From Onchidella celtica (Eukaryota; Mollusca; Gastropoda; Systellommatophora; Onchidiidae), in contig OZ007579.1 of NCBI GenBank assembly GCA_963931925.1, positions 28,327,481 to 28,391,480 of the forward strand: a DNA stretch of 64,000 nt, written 5' to 3'. How positions within the stretch are numbered: the stretch's first letter is position 1; every line of letters begins with the position of its first letter. The notes under the pieces are model-generated. The model did no database searches and was not told where the DNA came from. It saw only the letters and a program-made list of their open reading frames with translations. Made by a program: the position numbers and the translations under genes. Of this stretch, positions 21,169 to 33,050 are shown piece after piece.

Positions 21169-21428
21169 GGCGACGTTAGTTCTTGTTTGTTTGACCGCCT
21201 CTTTTTGCATAACTGAGAAATTTGACGTTAAACGTTTACATGTTTAGTACATGTATTATGATATTAAGGAGAAAGAATAAATCGGAACTGTGAAACAGCT
21301 TGATAAGTGCCACAATGCATTTTAAACAAGTTTCAAAGCGTACAATTGCTATACCTCTTCTACATACTGAAAGATCTCCAGGTTTTTCAGAAAATGAAGA
21401 TAGAGCAAAAAAAGGAACTAAGGTCGCG
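21169..21428 (+). mobile_element. MITE family M1, copy f
   Basis: GGCGACGTTAGTTCTTGTTT to AGGAACTAAGGTCGCG, sharing the CGGAACTGTGAAACAGCTTG and TACATACTGAAAGATCTCC blocks. About 260 bp with a small internal duplication near 21240-21265. Confidence 0.78.
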
Positions 21429-22100
21429 TATTGTGAATGAAGATACCACAGTAGTTGTACAATGACGTCAAAGCTTCTTACGTGAAGGGGTAAGAAATGT
21501 TCGTTTACATTAACTCCAAATCGGAAAATTCGGAGAGGTTAGTACGTTCCGAGCACTTCACAGATTTACTTTTTTGTTTTCAGACTGACCGGGTCAGGGC
21601 ACAGACTAATAAATTAACCAGACTGGAAACAGTGTGTCGTTTTTTATGGAATTTCCCGAGCGGCGGCCGTATAACCAACATTTCCGCCGCTCGGGAAATT
21701 CCGATTCTATTTCTATCTGCAGTAGAAATTTCTTTTTATTTGACAATATTGGTTGTACATGTATTAATTTCTTGGTGCGGAACCAAACTTCCACGTTCAG
21801 TAGGCGTCAAAATGGTGTCATTCAAAATTGTAGCTATGCTGAAGCGTCGGTCGTTACCGTAAACCTACAATGGCGGATGGTTCATGACCTGTCGCTGTTT
21901 GATGACGTCACACAATGGGATCGTCCAGTCTGGGTATTTTATTAGTCTGTGGGTCAAGGTAAGGACTAGGTTGTAGATTAGATCTATGGGGAGGTCAAGG
22001 TCAGTTTTAGAGATAAATCTGGTGTTGGGGACGGGGTGGTCTTGACTGAGTGGTACGCCTGGGACGTGCGGAACTCTGTCCGAAATGTGTTCAATTAGGA
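21429..22100. other. No gene seen; small inverted repeat
   Basis: TTTCCCGAGCGGCGG (21652-21666) and CCGCCGCTCGGGAAA (21684-21698) form a perfect 15-bp stem around a 17-base loop. Overlapping open frames of 62-121 residues have no recognisable domain. Confidence 0.45.
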
Positions 22101-22370
22101 CAGTGGTTCAAGAGCACGCGTAGATGATTTTATGAACAAAAATAGGCCCTTTCTTGTGCATTTGATAAAGAATACATTCTGTTTAATTGATGAATGATCA
22201 ACATGCCTATTCTCATTAAAAAGGCTCCGACAAGCTTAATATCGTAATTTATGTGTAGTCTGCCTTCTTGTGCAGTGTATTCGTTGGATTTGTGTAGGCT
22301 GGGTGAGGGGTGATGAAAGAAAATTAAGGAACTTTGGAGGCGATGGCCTGCAAAAGGTTGAGAACCACTG
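22101..22370 (-). mobile_element. hAT-like MITE, family H, 270 bp
   Basis: Left end CAGTGGTTCAAGAGCACG; the right end reads CAGTGGTTCTCAACCTTTTG on the other strand, a textbook hAT terminus. Flanking 8-mers AATTAGGA and AATCAAAA agree at 5 of 8. The interior (TTTGATAAAGAATACATTCT) is the inverse of the family H copies near 40.3 and 42.3 kb. Confidence 0.65.
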
Positions 22371-23690
22371 AATCAAAAGGTCATAGTTACCTCCTTTTCG
22401 TGACAGTTTGTAACTTTTTATATACGCGTTAGCCGCACTTAAAATCCTTTGGGCTGATTGTTTTATACACTTTACTATAAATGTTCTGAAGTTGTAATAG
22501 CTACACACAGTGTATTGATGTAGATATGGTGGGAGGCGTCATTGAAGTGTTGAGAGATGACGTCAGACCTGCAGTGCTTACAAACCTGCATAGACCAGAT
22601 GGCACAGAAGGGAAGGGTGGGGGGGGGGGGTTTCTCAGGACAACTTGCAAAATTACGTTACGACAGTTTTTACATGACAGTGACGGTGTTTTCTTCCTTC
22701 CATACGTCTGTCTGTCTGTCCTCCCCGCCGGTTCTTGCACTTGCCCATCCACCACACCGGTTTTTATTTTACTCTTCTGCGTCGATAAATAGTAGCCAGC
22801 CCACGTGATCTGTCTCACTATGTCTGTTGGCATCCATCTCTTCTGCAAGGAACTTTTCAGGTATGTTAACACACGTATTTTATTTGAAGCTGTCTTTTCT
22901 GGTCATCTGTTTCTCTCTCCTTGTCCCATACCCCGCCTACCCCATCCATTACCTTTCCACACCAGTGGTCACCAATACGTTTATCCACTGGGCCTTTCAG
23001 TAAAGCAAATCACCCAGTGTACACATACCTGCGTCCAAACAATGAAACCAAGACATCGACTTCGAGCTGTGTACTTACGGATAGCTCAGTTTACCTCTGC
23101 GACACCCAGTTATATTCTTATCCTCAACGTCCAGCGTCTATTGCACAGTCCGGCACAGTTGAATGAGCACCAGCTGCGTAAGTGATCTATATCACAAGTC
23201 CATACTTCCGCTGCAGCTACCAGTGTCCAGCTGTTACGAATACCTTATTGGCTTAGGCAGGTGGTCGTACTTAAATAATGGATATTTATGAAACTTGGCG
23301 TGCCGATCAGTCTTAAATATTCGGTACTGAGCAGTAAACATGACGTTGATGCATTAATAACTTTGTCTGCGTATCGAGATTGATGCAGGAAAATCGCCAC
23401 GATTGCAGAAAACAGAGTCTACAGTTTCTGTAGAGATCTGGACTGTATCCAGCTCTTGGCTTCGATTTATTTCCGCAGGTGCAGACTGGTTTGTCTCACT
23501 AGACGTCATATTATAAGTAGCGTTTCTCATGTTACATCAGTAAGTCTACACTGCTAACGTTGCAGATTTATGACGAAGACGTTGTCTTGTCTCCAGCACC
23601 GGACATTTGTATAATGATCATAGTCTCAAATGCTGAAATGTTGCAGTGGCGTAATGGATGGGGTGACACCCATCGGAAAAAACAAGGGAA
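22371..23690. other. No complete gene; weak exon-like signals
   Basis: Two weak splice-bounded stretches occur. Acceptor CCTTTCCACACCAG ends at 22966, with an open frame to a GTAAGT at 23175. Acceptor TTATTTCCGCAG ends at 23478, with one frame open to GTAAGT at 23540. Neither encodes anything I recognise. A poly-G block lies at 22620-22630. Confidence 0.25.
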
Positions 23691-23696
23691 AAAAAT

Positions 23697-24060
23697 ATGA
23701 CATGTACAAATAATAATAATAATAGATGGCATTTATATAGCGCATATCCATTTTTATTAAAGTGCTCTATGCGCTTTACAGAAGCAGCATGTCAACCACA
23801 GAGCAGAATGGAGCGCCTTCAAAGCGCTCAACTCACTACACTGCTTCTTTCTCTCTCCCTGTCTTGCTCACTCTCTCTCTCTCTACCTTTCTCTTTCTCA
23901 GAGCAAATTGTAACGCAGCTTAGGCGCAGTTCACAACGTACAACAGTTCACAACTCACAACTCACAATACAAATAATATTTGAATATTTAATAATAATAA
24001 TATATATTTAATAATGAATAATAAATTCTGTTGTTGCTGGTGGGGGGATGATATGGATAG
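23697..24060 (-). mobile_element. GCGC-tail partner repeat, inverted copy B
   Basis: AATAATAATAATAGATGG, then TTATATAGCGCATATCC, GCGCTTTACAGAAGCAGCAT, a CT tract and CACAACTCACAACTCAC. This is the reverse complement of 20786-21150 block by block. Confidence 0.65.
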
Positions 24061-24331
24061 ATTTTAATCTATTAATTTCAATTTTGCCCGGGCAGCGGCC
24101 TGTTCGTCCTGCTCTTTAGGATTTCCAACTGCCAAGGTGTCTTTAACGTGCGCAACGTGCATACGGGCCCTCCAAATTTTTTCGTCCTTATCCGAGAAGA
24201 CTAGGTACTCGATCCTACCCCCCAATAGGATCAGGGACTTGAAAATATGAGAAAAATCCCAATTTCCAACATGCGTGCACTGCCCGGGTTTAGAACCCGG
24301 GACCCTTGGCATGAGAGGCGAGCACCTTGAG
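24061..24331 (-). mobile_element. tRNA-derived SINE, copy B
   Basis: Inverted copy of 20475-20755, with tail TTTTAATCTATTAATTTC and the same GGGTTTAGAACCCGGGACCC box B region. It stops at GAGCACCTTG, so about 25 bp of the tRNA-like head including box A is missing. It is probably not transcribable from its own promoter. Confidence 0.75.
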
Positions 24332-24384
24332 TATGAATTAAAACTGTCTTTACATCCGGACAATTCAGTTTACCATTTAGTCTT

Positions 24385-24560
24385 CACATTAACATAATAT
24401 ATTGGAAACTGGGTGTTACATTAACATAATATATTGGAAACTGGGTTTTACATTATCATAATAATTATATTGGAAACTGGGTGTTACATTAATATAATAA
24501 TTATATTGGAAACTGGGTGTTACATTAACATAATAATTATATTGGAACTGGGTGTTGCAC
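24385..24560. repeat. Minisatellite of about 36-40 bp, five units
   Basis: ATATTGGAAACTGGGTGTTA recurs with spacers that differ by an ATAATT insertion. Units differ slightly in length, so this is not a recent perfect expansion. Confidence 0.8.
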
Positions 24561-25836
24561 CTTCTTTTTGAACCATTTGTCATTTCCTTGGGGGGGGGGG
24601 GAAGGCTGAGTGAAATAGAACTACATGTTAAGTTAATGATTTGTCATATAATTTAGTACATTAATTTGTACGAGTATTCCCCCCTTACATTCTTTTTGAT
24701 GACATTTGAATCGATCATTCTGTGTTAGCGAAGTTACAATAAAATACCCTCGCGAAGGGCTCAAAGTGGATGGTGTCGTACCGACGCGCCGCTGAAACCA
24801 AATTCAAATAATCTGAATGTATTTGAAACATATCACGTGGCATACTTATTGCTCTGTTTTGGAACGTCTCGTAATTGATCAACAGTTAATAAGTTTAGTG
24901 GTAGATGAAGTTTAGTATTTCTGCATGCATTTGGCCATTTTAAAACAGTTTAGCATTCTCCAGAAGCTCTGTGTGTGGCAAGGGATGTCTGTGTGTCAGA
25001 TTTATGCATGTAAATTTAGATATTTTCACAATTATCGAGGGATTAAAAAAAAAAAAGAAGCAGAAAAAGAGTCACTAAGAGCGAATTATCTAAGTAATGT
25101 TGAAAGGAAAAATGGGACAAGCAGTACTGGCAATGAAGACAAGTTCAAAGCGTGGTGGTGGTGGGGGGAGGGGGGGGGGAGAGAAGAAGCCTAGCATTAG
25201 AAACGAACAGTAAAGAACAGTAAATCACAAAAGAATTTAAGATAGAACGGGGAAAAAAAAAGGGAAACTTTCGGTCATAATGATAATGACAAGTGCGACA
25301 GTGCACTGATGACTGGCGACGCTGCTGCACGCTGGTGATGAAGAAGATCATGACATTCGTTCATTTCCTTCCACCAAGGGCAGAAAACTTCGCAGATGCA
25401 GTCGACGCTACTGAGATTAATCCCCCTTGCCCTCGTCCCCAATCACGTTTAGAAATCACTGACTTGTGTAATCCCTGACCACAAAAACCGCCAACACTCG
25501 TAAATAAAGGACTGCTGCAGGAAACAGTTCGGCAGTGGACAGTGGCTATCGGTCAAAACGCTGATCCATTCGTCCACCCACATCCGGCTCGAACAGAAGA
25601 GACCACCAGAGATATCTTGACAATGGCCGGACAGAAATGAGTGGGTGTGTGCTAGACTGATCTATGCATAGCGTGCCGTAGATCTACATCGGTGAATAAC
25701 GTAAATTCTGCAGTAGATCAATGTGCGGTGTGTTTTTACCACTGGTGATTATTTTTCTTCCTAAATAAAATAACCATTTAACTGTTAAATCTTCGTAAAT
25801 TAATATAATTTATTAAATTGTGAATGTTATGTAATA
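24561..25836. other. No gene seen
   Basis: Contains poly-G at 24591-24601 and a GGTGGTGGTGGGG run at 25153-25180. No element ends or coding features recognised. Confidence 0.35.
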
Positions 25837-25882
25837 ATTAACTCGTATAGCGCTCAGATCCACAAAAATGATGTGCTGTAAG
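25837..25882 (-). mobile_element. GCGC-tail repeat, left part, interrupted by a MITE
   Basis: AATAATTAACTCGTATAGCGC is an inverted GCGC tail. The repeat resumes at 26216 (CTCTAAGGCGCTGAAC) after the hAT-like MITE, and the 3'-side body may reach about 26690. That body is vaguely like 30350-30530. Confidence 0.5.
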
Positions 25883-26215
25883 CAGAGAGTATAGATATAT
25901 AGAGAGGATTCACTATTGGTCGATTTGCACGGCGAGACACGGGAGGCCCTGCGAAACCACTGTTAGCATGGAGCGGAAAGTAGGTCGCTGCGGTAAACAA
26001 CATTCGTTTGTGCATTTCCACGGGGCGTAGGAGCTTACAAACAGTTTTAAATAGTTTCAATCAGCTCAAAACTATGAACAAACCGCAGTAAATAGATATG
26101 CACAGTATCTTTGGTGAAGAAGGTCTCTTTCAATTCTTCAATTTCTTGTTTACCGCAGCGACCTAGTTTCGCGATTTGGCAGAAGTGAACCCTCTCTATA
26201 CATCTATACTCTCTG
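25883..26215. mobile_element. hAT-like MITE, 333 bp, copy 1
   Basis: Terminal inverted repeats of 31 bp with two mismatches begin CAGAGAGTATAGATATATAG; the other end reads CAGAGAGTATAGATGTATAG on the reverse strand. Flanking 8-mers GCTGTAAG (25875) and GCTCTAAG (26215, sharing the terminal G) agree at 7 of 8. A second, internal perfect 20-bp inverted repeat, TAGGTCGCTGCGGTAAACAA, lies at 25981-26000 and 26146-26165. The CAG...CTG ends and 8-bp target indicate hAT. Confidence 0.8.
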
Positions 26216-26700
26216 CTCTAAGGCGCTGAACTAAAATTAGAAACGGGATTAACATAGATCAATTCGACATGCTCCCACTCAAATACATTAACAGACACTT
26301 GATCTGTCCTCATCCTCAGACCTCTGAGACCAAAAAGGAAGATCATTCAGTTTCAGAGAAAACAATCCTAAACAATTCAGTTTTCAGTCTATTTTTAAAT
26401 GTGACCATGTTTTCACTTTTCCTGATGTCAACGCTGATGTTCCACAATTTAGTTTATTCCACAATTTTAGGCCCACCAATAGAAAAAGCCTTTTCACCAA
26501 GCAACAATCTGACTGGGTGTCTCAAGAAGTTTGGCGACTACTGATCTGGAAGTGCGTAATTGCTGGTATGATTCCACAAGTTCTGAAAGATATTCTGGGG
26601 TTAGGCCGTTTATACATTTAAAAATAAAGTACACGAAGTCACTGAGATACGTGAAGCAGTAAAGCTTATTACAGAGTGGGTAGAAAGTCACTTTTTGCTA
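26216..26700 (-). mobile_element. Continuation of the interrupted GCGC-tail repeat (tentative)
   Basis: Starts CTCTAAGGCGCTGAACTAAA and continues into sequence with no coding motif. The extent is a guess based on resemblance in layout to 29975-30530. Confidence 0.35.
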
Positions 26701-27290
26701 TGAAGTAGAAATTTGTATGATTGTTTCGTTTGAGTTTAAAATACTGGACATAACTTTCTATTTTGTTTGTTGTACCATTTATACTTTCACACACGCGTTC
26801 TATTTTCCTCCTCCCATCTGTCTGATTCGAATCCTCTGCACTTCTACATAGACCAAAGAGGTTATAGTGATAGCTCTTTGACATAGACAGACTCTTGATA
26901 ACTCTTGCAATGTTCCATTTCAACAGATACCCCTGTTGTCTTCAAGCCTTAAATTTTCTGCCAGAAACCTTCACCATTACAATACCGCTTTATTCCTGCC
27001 CGGTTATTCGGGCAAGCCATTAACCTCAGGGCAATAACAGACCTCTCCGTTTTTCTCTTATCTTCAACTGTTATCGTCACTTTCACCGTCCACTCCTTGT
27101 CCAGTCTCCTCACGCCACTCAGACCATCACTTCCTCCATCTCGATGGACCGTGGCCAGTCAGTTTGGCTCCAGAGATAGAAACCAGCTTAGGAGTCAGGC
27201 ATGTGGTTGAGAGTGGGGGAAAAGGACATATCTGGAGGTAGGTCTGGGGTCTCTAATCTGCTTTGAAAATTCTGTATAAATTTTTGTCTG
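26701..27290. other. No gene seen
   Basis: No long frame, repeat end or RNA-like fold noticed. Confidence 0.3.
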
Positions 27291-27640
27291 TCTGTGTTTG
27301 TTTTTCTGATATTTATTCTGTCTTTCAGTTTAATTTTTAAAAAAAAGAAAGAAAGATATATTTTGTATCTCTTTTGTCTGCATATCCGCGTGTATGTCTG
27401 TGTGCTCCTGTGCGTTTCTTTCTTTCTTTCTATTTTCTTTCTGTCTTTCTGTTTGTCTATCAGTCCGTCCATGTGTCTGTTTGCCTTTCTTACTTTCTTT
27501 TCTTATAATATCCTGTGCGTGTCTTTCTTTCTTTCTTCTGTCCTTCTGTTTTCTTTCTTTCTTTCTGTCTGTCCGTCCTTGTCTCTGTTTGTCTTTCTTA
27601 CTTTCTTTTCTTATTTTTTATTTTTATTTGTTCTGCAGGT
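27290..27640. repeat. CTTT/CTGT pyrimidine-rich tract
   Basis: Runs of TTTCTTTC and CTGTCTGTC. The cysteine/serine/phenylalanine-rich frames here are artefacts of a stop-free pyrimidine strand. Confidence 0.85.
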
Positions 27641-28514
27641 TTGACTTTCTTACTTTATGCCTTACTTGTTCTGCTTCATCTTCTCACCATTATTTATCTC
27701 CACTAGTAACAGCCCCATTCTTCGAATGGTAAAAAACAAAGCTCACCACCCCAGACCGAAAGGAATCAGCACAAAGACATTGATGTCGAGACACTTTGGG
27801 TCATCCACATAAAATCGGCGATCAATAGATAGATAGGATAGTATTACAGTAGTACACAGTGCACAGTAGTGCGCACCGAGCATTTTTCATGGGTTCATGT
27901 GTTCGTAAAAAATGATCTAAATATTTCTACACAGTTTTCTTGGTATGAATGAATGGCACTCATCTCATCTGTATAACAATATACTCGGTATCAAAGTTTT
28001 CATGGCGTGACTGGATCGTGAACTCTAGTTTACATTTCCGGTAAGAGGCGGAAATGACGAAATTGACGGAAGTACATTATCACGTCGTATTCGCAATCAT
28101 GAATTGATAACTGATAATTATAACTGAATTTCTGGGAAAAGTAAAGAGTTTCGGGAAGAAATGAGCTCGACACGTACAGGCTTAATAAATTTTACATACA
28201 TGTGCCAAGTTTCATTTCTCTACGTTGCGTAGTAAAAAAGCCTTTGCGGGAACAAAGTTCGGCCCAAGCTCCATTATTATATGATTTCCCTCTCATTCAT
28301 TCTCCATCTGTCGGTTCCAATTACTATTATTATCTACATATTTCTGGAATTCTCTGTTGTTGTTGCTCCCTAGGGGTCCCATGTATCCTGCTACTCACCT
28401 CTCTGACCCTTATTTGTCAACGGCTTTCAGGGGTGGTGTAGTCATTTCATATCGTATCGTGCACGGTTTTATCTGTCTTGTCTAGCCGGGTTTTGACAAA
28501 CTAGTCACAGGTGT
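27641..28514. other. No gene seen; short duplication end
   Basis: The block GTCTAGCCGGGTTTTGACAA at about 28479-28498 recurs at about 29341-29360, marking a small dispersed repeat. No coding signal. Confidence 0.4.
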
Positions 28515-28765
28515 TTTCGGATTAGAGATGAGAGAGAGAGAGAGAGAAAGAGAGAGGGAGAGAAAGAGGGGGGAGAGAGAGTGTGTATGAGAAGGTGAGA
28601 TAGAGAGGGTAAGAGAGAGAAAGAGGGGGAGAGAGAGGGAAAAAGTGAGGAAGTGGAAGAGAGAGGAGGAAAGAGAGGGAGAGAGAGTGAGGGAGAGAAG
28701 AGGAGAGAGAGTGAGGGAGAGAGAGAAAGAGAGAGTGAGCGAGAGATAGAGAGAAAGGGGGAGAA
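28515..28765. repeat. Degenerate (GA)n tract
   Basis: AGAGAGAG mixed with GGGAGA and GTGAGG. Long interrupted microsatellite. Confidence 0.9.
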
Positions 28766-29970
28766 AGCTGACTGTAGTCACGTGATTATTACATAGGTCA
28801 GAGGTCATCTGATAAAAGATGACTGGTGGTCTGTGGCTCAAGATAGTCTTCCTACTCCAATCCTTCTCTACCCCCCCCCCTCCTCCCACACCCCCTCACT
28901 ATTTTTCTGCCCTCGCGCCATAGTTCGCAATCTGGATCTCCAACTATTCCTGCAGTAGCCATAATTTTAGCAAGGATAGTCGCTCGCATCAAGTGGTTTG
29001 CGGCGGCAGGGCGGAAGGGGAAAAAATGCCAGCAATGTTGTGAAATGGTTTCTTTCCTCTTTCACACCGGCCCTATCTCTAACCTGCATCAAAACTGTGT
29101 AGGATGTACGTTGGTCATTTCTGGTACATGGACTGGAAACTTTCCTACATTTGTTTTTTTTTTTTTAACCCATTCATGCTCGTGGATGACGAGGGCAAGA
29201 ACATCCAAGTAACACCATCCATAAAAACTACGGATATCTTGGAAGGAAATGATAGATTTATACGTCAGAAGATTCTAATTATCAGCCTTATTTTAGATAC
29301 ACAGACTCGAAATGAGAGAATTATTACTATTTATCTGTCTGTCTAGCCGGGTTTTGACAAACTATATATATATATATTTTTTGTTTGTTTGTTTGTCCTT
29401 AGAGATTTTGGAAAATGATTTTTAAGACCCCCCCAAAAAAAAAATGCATTGACAAACGTCTATGAAAGGAGAGGCAAACTGTTTATAGATATTGGAGAAG
29501 AGATCGAAACTAAATAGATGATGTTTAGATTGTTTTTAAAGAGAGAGAAAGAGAGAGAGAGAGAAAAAAAAGGAGAGAGAGAGAGAGAGAGATTGTTTTG
29601 ATTTTGAAAGATTTTGAATCGCAATATAACCTTGTATTAAAAAAAAAAAAAAAAAATAAATTACAGTAAACATGAAACAATTGTACAGCTTTGCAGCAGG
29701 CAAGGAATGCACCTTTAGACTTTACAGATCATGACCTATAAATAGTAACCAAGTATTATAATCTTATATACATGGCGTCAGCAAATCATCTCCATGCCTT
29801 GCTATAACTAGTGCTGACTGTATGTATCAGGTGGGATATGTGTATAGTATGATGTGTTCATTACTATTAAAGAGACGGAAGAACGTCTTATGTGGCATTT
29901 ATACAAATTGCCTGACAAAGAAGTGAGTTCCACATCGTGAAGAAAAGAAAGATATGTACATGTAGTAATA
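28766..29970. other. No gene seen; AT- and GA-rich patches
   Basis: Contains the second GTCTAGCCGGGTTTTGACAA block, a GA tract (29540-29591) and poly-A (29640-29656). TTAACCCATTCATG at 29166 looks like a piggyBac-type end without a visible partner. Confidence 0.35.
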
Positions 29971-29974
29971 ATGA

Positions 29975-30530
29975 TGATAATGATAATAATAATGAAGAAT
30001 CTATACAGCGCCCAGTCCAAAAAATTGCTCTAGGTGCTTTACAGAAAGTCTTGTTCTCTCCATCTGCAACTTTCCCTCTCTCTTCCTCTCTCTCTCGCTC
30101 TCTCTCACGCTCTCTCTCACACACACACACACACTCACGCTCTCTCTCTCTCACACACACAAACTCTCTCTCTCTCCCACACTCACTCTCTCTCTCATAC
30201 TCACTCTCTCTCTCTCTCACACACACACACACGCATACTCTCTCACGCAGTCTATTGCCTAGACTCTTGCTAGATACACATCCGTACACACACATAACTT
30301 GGGCACATAGAGATAAATAAGGCAGAAATTAAACAATAAAACAACAAAAAAACAGATCTGAAAGTGTTTTGGGAAAATGTGTGTCTTTAAACCAGTTTTG
30401 AATTTTGCCTCGCTAGATGCCTCATGCAATGATTTGGCAGCGAGTTCCAGATGTGCGGGGCACAGTGTGTAGATGCTCTGCCGCCAAGTTTCTTTGACTT
30501 GTAGTTGAAAATTTTAAGAAGGCCCTGATA
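29975..30530 (-). mobile_element. GCGC-tail repeat, inverted, with CT/CA microsatellite inside
   Basis: ATGATAATAATAATGAAG then CTATACAGCGCCCAGTCC and GCTCTAGGTGCTTTACAG are the inverted tail. CT/CA repeats fill 30060-30245, followed by a body (CAATGATTTGGCAGCGAGTT). The tail is well supported, the far boundary is not. Confidence 0.5.
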
Positions 30531-30603
30531 CTTTGATCTTTTGCGTTATCGAGATGGTGTCTATATATCATTATTTGTTTCAGTCTTTACTTGTTTTTTA
30601 CCC

Positions 30604-30762
30604 CTGCTCCAGTCAGGCGGTTGGTTGGCGCTACTGGTCGGGTCTTCTCTCCTGCCATTCTGGTGTATTCTGTCTATCGTCTTGTTTCTCTCTGGCACAG
30701 TGTGGCCGACATCGTGTCCTGGTGATGATTTTTTCTTCAGAGTCAAACCCCTTTCCCACCTA
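30604..30762 (+). mobile_element. Interspersed repeat family D, copy 1
   Basis: GGCGGTTGGTTGGCGCTACT, then ATTCTGTCTATCGTCTTG and TGGCACAGTGTGGCCG, shared with copies at about 37395, 38133 and 49413. Better copies end in CTCCAAACTCAAACTCAAAC. Class unknown, perhaps SINE-like. Confidence 0.65.
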
Positions 30763-30807
30763 ACCCTTTTCCATTTGAGTCATTTTAAACGTGATAAGCA
30801 GTGTCTG

Positions 30808-30809
<2 letters not shown>

Positions 30810-30889
<80 letters not shown>

Positions 30890-30890
30890 A
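30810..30890. repeat. (GA)n microsatellite ending in poly-G
   Basis: 71 bp of pure GA followed by nine or ten Gs. Confidence 0.97.
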
Positions 30891-31029
30891 GAAGAGGAAG
30901 GGAAAAGGAAGGGAGAAATATAAACTGCAAACTTCGATCAGTCATTAACGGACATAGCAGTTTGCCGAGTTCAATGAATTGTCTTCTCTTCCCCCCTCCC
31001 CTCCCCCCTTTCACTTTTCGTTTCATCCT

Positions 31030-31052
31030 CCCCCGCGCTCTCTCTGTCTCTG

Positions 31053-31109
<57 letters not shown>

Positions 31110-31112
31110 CCT
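31030..31112. repeat. (CT)n microsatellite
   Basis: CT dinucleotide with CTGT interruptions, 140 bp from the preceding GA tract in the opposite strand sense. Confidence 0.93.
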
Positions 31113-31620
31113 CCCTATTGTTATAGGTTTGGAAACTCTTTCAATATTTTCCCTTTTACCTGACACTATTTTATCAAAAACAAACATGTGAAATACAAAA
31201 AAAGGAATGCTAAAAACAGCACTGGACACGTGGTCAGAGAGAAGATAATGGTTTGTGCATTGCTAACACTGTAGGTAAATAACCATTTCGGCCTCCGTAT
31301 GGGCCCAGCTGATGAAGTTGATAAAACTAAAGTACATGGTTGAGAGAAAGAGAGAGATTAACTCTTCGCTGTGGGTACACTATATAAAACAGAGGACGTG
31401 TTCGCTGTGCCGGGCAATGTCAACTGGTCCCGGTGTAGTTACGGCTTTGTGCATGAGTGGACAGATAAACTAATATTGTGCTGACTGGCGACAGATGACA
31501 AAAATACAACATTGTCCACATGTCATTTGGGAGGGAGGCACCCTGCCATAGCTTTGCCACTCTCGTCCTTTTCATTTTGCGTGGTCAGTGCACAAGGTTG
31601 AGTGTAGACTGGTTGTGACT
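31113..31620. other. No gene seen
   Basis: Ordinary sequence, no element ends. Confidence 0.3.
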
Positions 31621-31639
31621 GGATGTTGTCTCTACTCCT

Positions 31640-31900
31640 CTTATATCCCCGCCTTCCCTCATCCCCCTTCCTTCTTTCTCTTCTTCCTCTTTCTTTTCCT
31701 ACCCCATCTGTCTCTTTCCTTCTCCTCCCCTTCTCTCTTGTTTATTCACCCCCCTCTCTCTCTCTCTCTCTCATCTTCTTTATCATCCTCCTTTCTCATT
31801 CTTCGCCCCCCCACTCTGTCTGTCTGTCAGTCTGTCAGTCTGTCTATCTATCTGTCTCTCTCTCTCTCTCACTCACTCTCTCTTTCTCTCTCTCAGACCA
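31640..31900. repeat. CT/CTGT-rich low-complexity tract
   Basis: Long T/C-only text with CTGTCTGTCAGTCTGTCAGT near 31815-31840. Overlapping open frames are artefacts. Confidence 0.88.
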
Positions 31901-32975
31901 CATTAATTTTCTTGTATGTCCAAAAACCTTCTTCAATTCTCTTGCTTTCATTGAGTTCGCCGTATTGTCATTGGACACACTGGCCCCATTATGAAACCCT
32001 GCAGGTCCCACGGAACTAATTTTACAGGTTTTTAGGTGAACTTTTGAAATATTGTATCCCCACGTAAGCAATAGCAAAAAAATTCTGCAAGGAGTTCTTT
32101 GCAATTTGCTTAGAATATTGGAACTCTCCCCCACCCCCTCGCAAAAAGTTGATGTCTGCAGTTATGCGAATACGATTACATTTGTGTGGGTTCATGACAG
32201 CGCCAGCGGCTTGCTGTTTTTCAGAATAAACTAAAACAGTATTACAATTTCACGTAGAGAAATGCACGCTAGCTTACTACATACTTTACGTACAGATATA
32301 GCACAGGAGTCGACAACTTTCCACTGTGTGTAAAACAGTTTATTTGCACAGTGATTTCTATCTTTACGCTTTGCTTGGCATGTCTTTCTTCCACCAGGGC
32401 TTTTTTAAGTTGTTGTTCTTCTTCTTCTTTTCCTTTTTTTTTCCCTTAAGAATTGCTTGATGGCTTTTTGAATTTGCCTGCGTCCATTATGGCCTCCCCC
32501 TGGACTGCATTAGCATGGTTATCTGCCCTTGTCGAGCCATTTATCATGACGAGTGTCCGTCCACATAAATGTCAGTGCTGTCAAAACTGGTTACTGGAAA
32601 TACTTAAGCGGAAAGATGATGTGTCTCGTTTAGAAGAGATATGCTGATAAACCGATGGTAAGAAATACAAAATCAAGAAAAAATACAAAATAATGAGGAG
32701 AGAGGGGGGGGGGGGAATGAAGAAGGTGATCTGAATATCCAGAGTTACTCCCAGCTAGTGGTTTTGCGGAAATCCCGTGCAGGATTGGCGTCAGGTTTGC
32801 ACATAGGTATAACGCCGTTTCGACGCAGATCCGCTGGTCACGACATCGTGCCGACATCGGTTTGGTGTAGAGAAGAACCTGCCCCTGCCGTAAGTTTACC
32901 AATCCTGCGGAAATCTACGTCGGACTGACGTAGTGATCCTTGCTGGGCGTCTAATTCCTATGGACTCTGTCACTG
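31901..32975. other. No gene seen
   Basis: A poly-G block at 32705-32716. A 64-residue frame (32453-32647) has no recognisable motif. Confidence 0.3.
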
Positions 32976-32977
32976 CT

Positions 32978-33050
32978 GAAGATAAGATAAGAATCTGTTT
33001 ATTATCCTGTGGGGGAATTTCACTTTCACAGAGCGTTTAACAGCACAGTA
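32978..33050 (-). mobile_element. LINE 3' end, inverted
   Basis: AAGATAAGATAAGAATC is a (CTTAT)n-type tail on the minus strand, followed by TTTATTATCCTGTGGGGGAA. Similar (CTTAT)n tails end the LINE fragment at 61432. Strongly 5'-truncated. Confidence 0.5.

Noticed and set aside
22805-23185. 126-residue frame with flanking AG and GTAAGT
   Set aside because: Peptide not recognisable, acceptor weak relative to surrounding pyrimidine-rich text, and the open frame may be chance. Left as a weak signal only.
25854-26060. Possible THAP- or transposase-derived peptide in the hAT-like MITE
   Set aside because: The Cys/His spacing on either strand does not fit a THAP or BED finger, and the frame is too short. 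Kept only as a note under the MITE pair.
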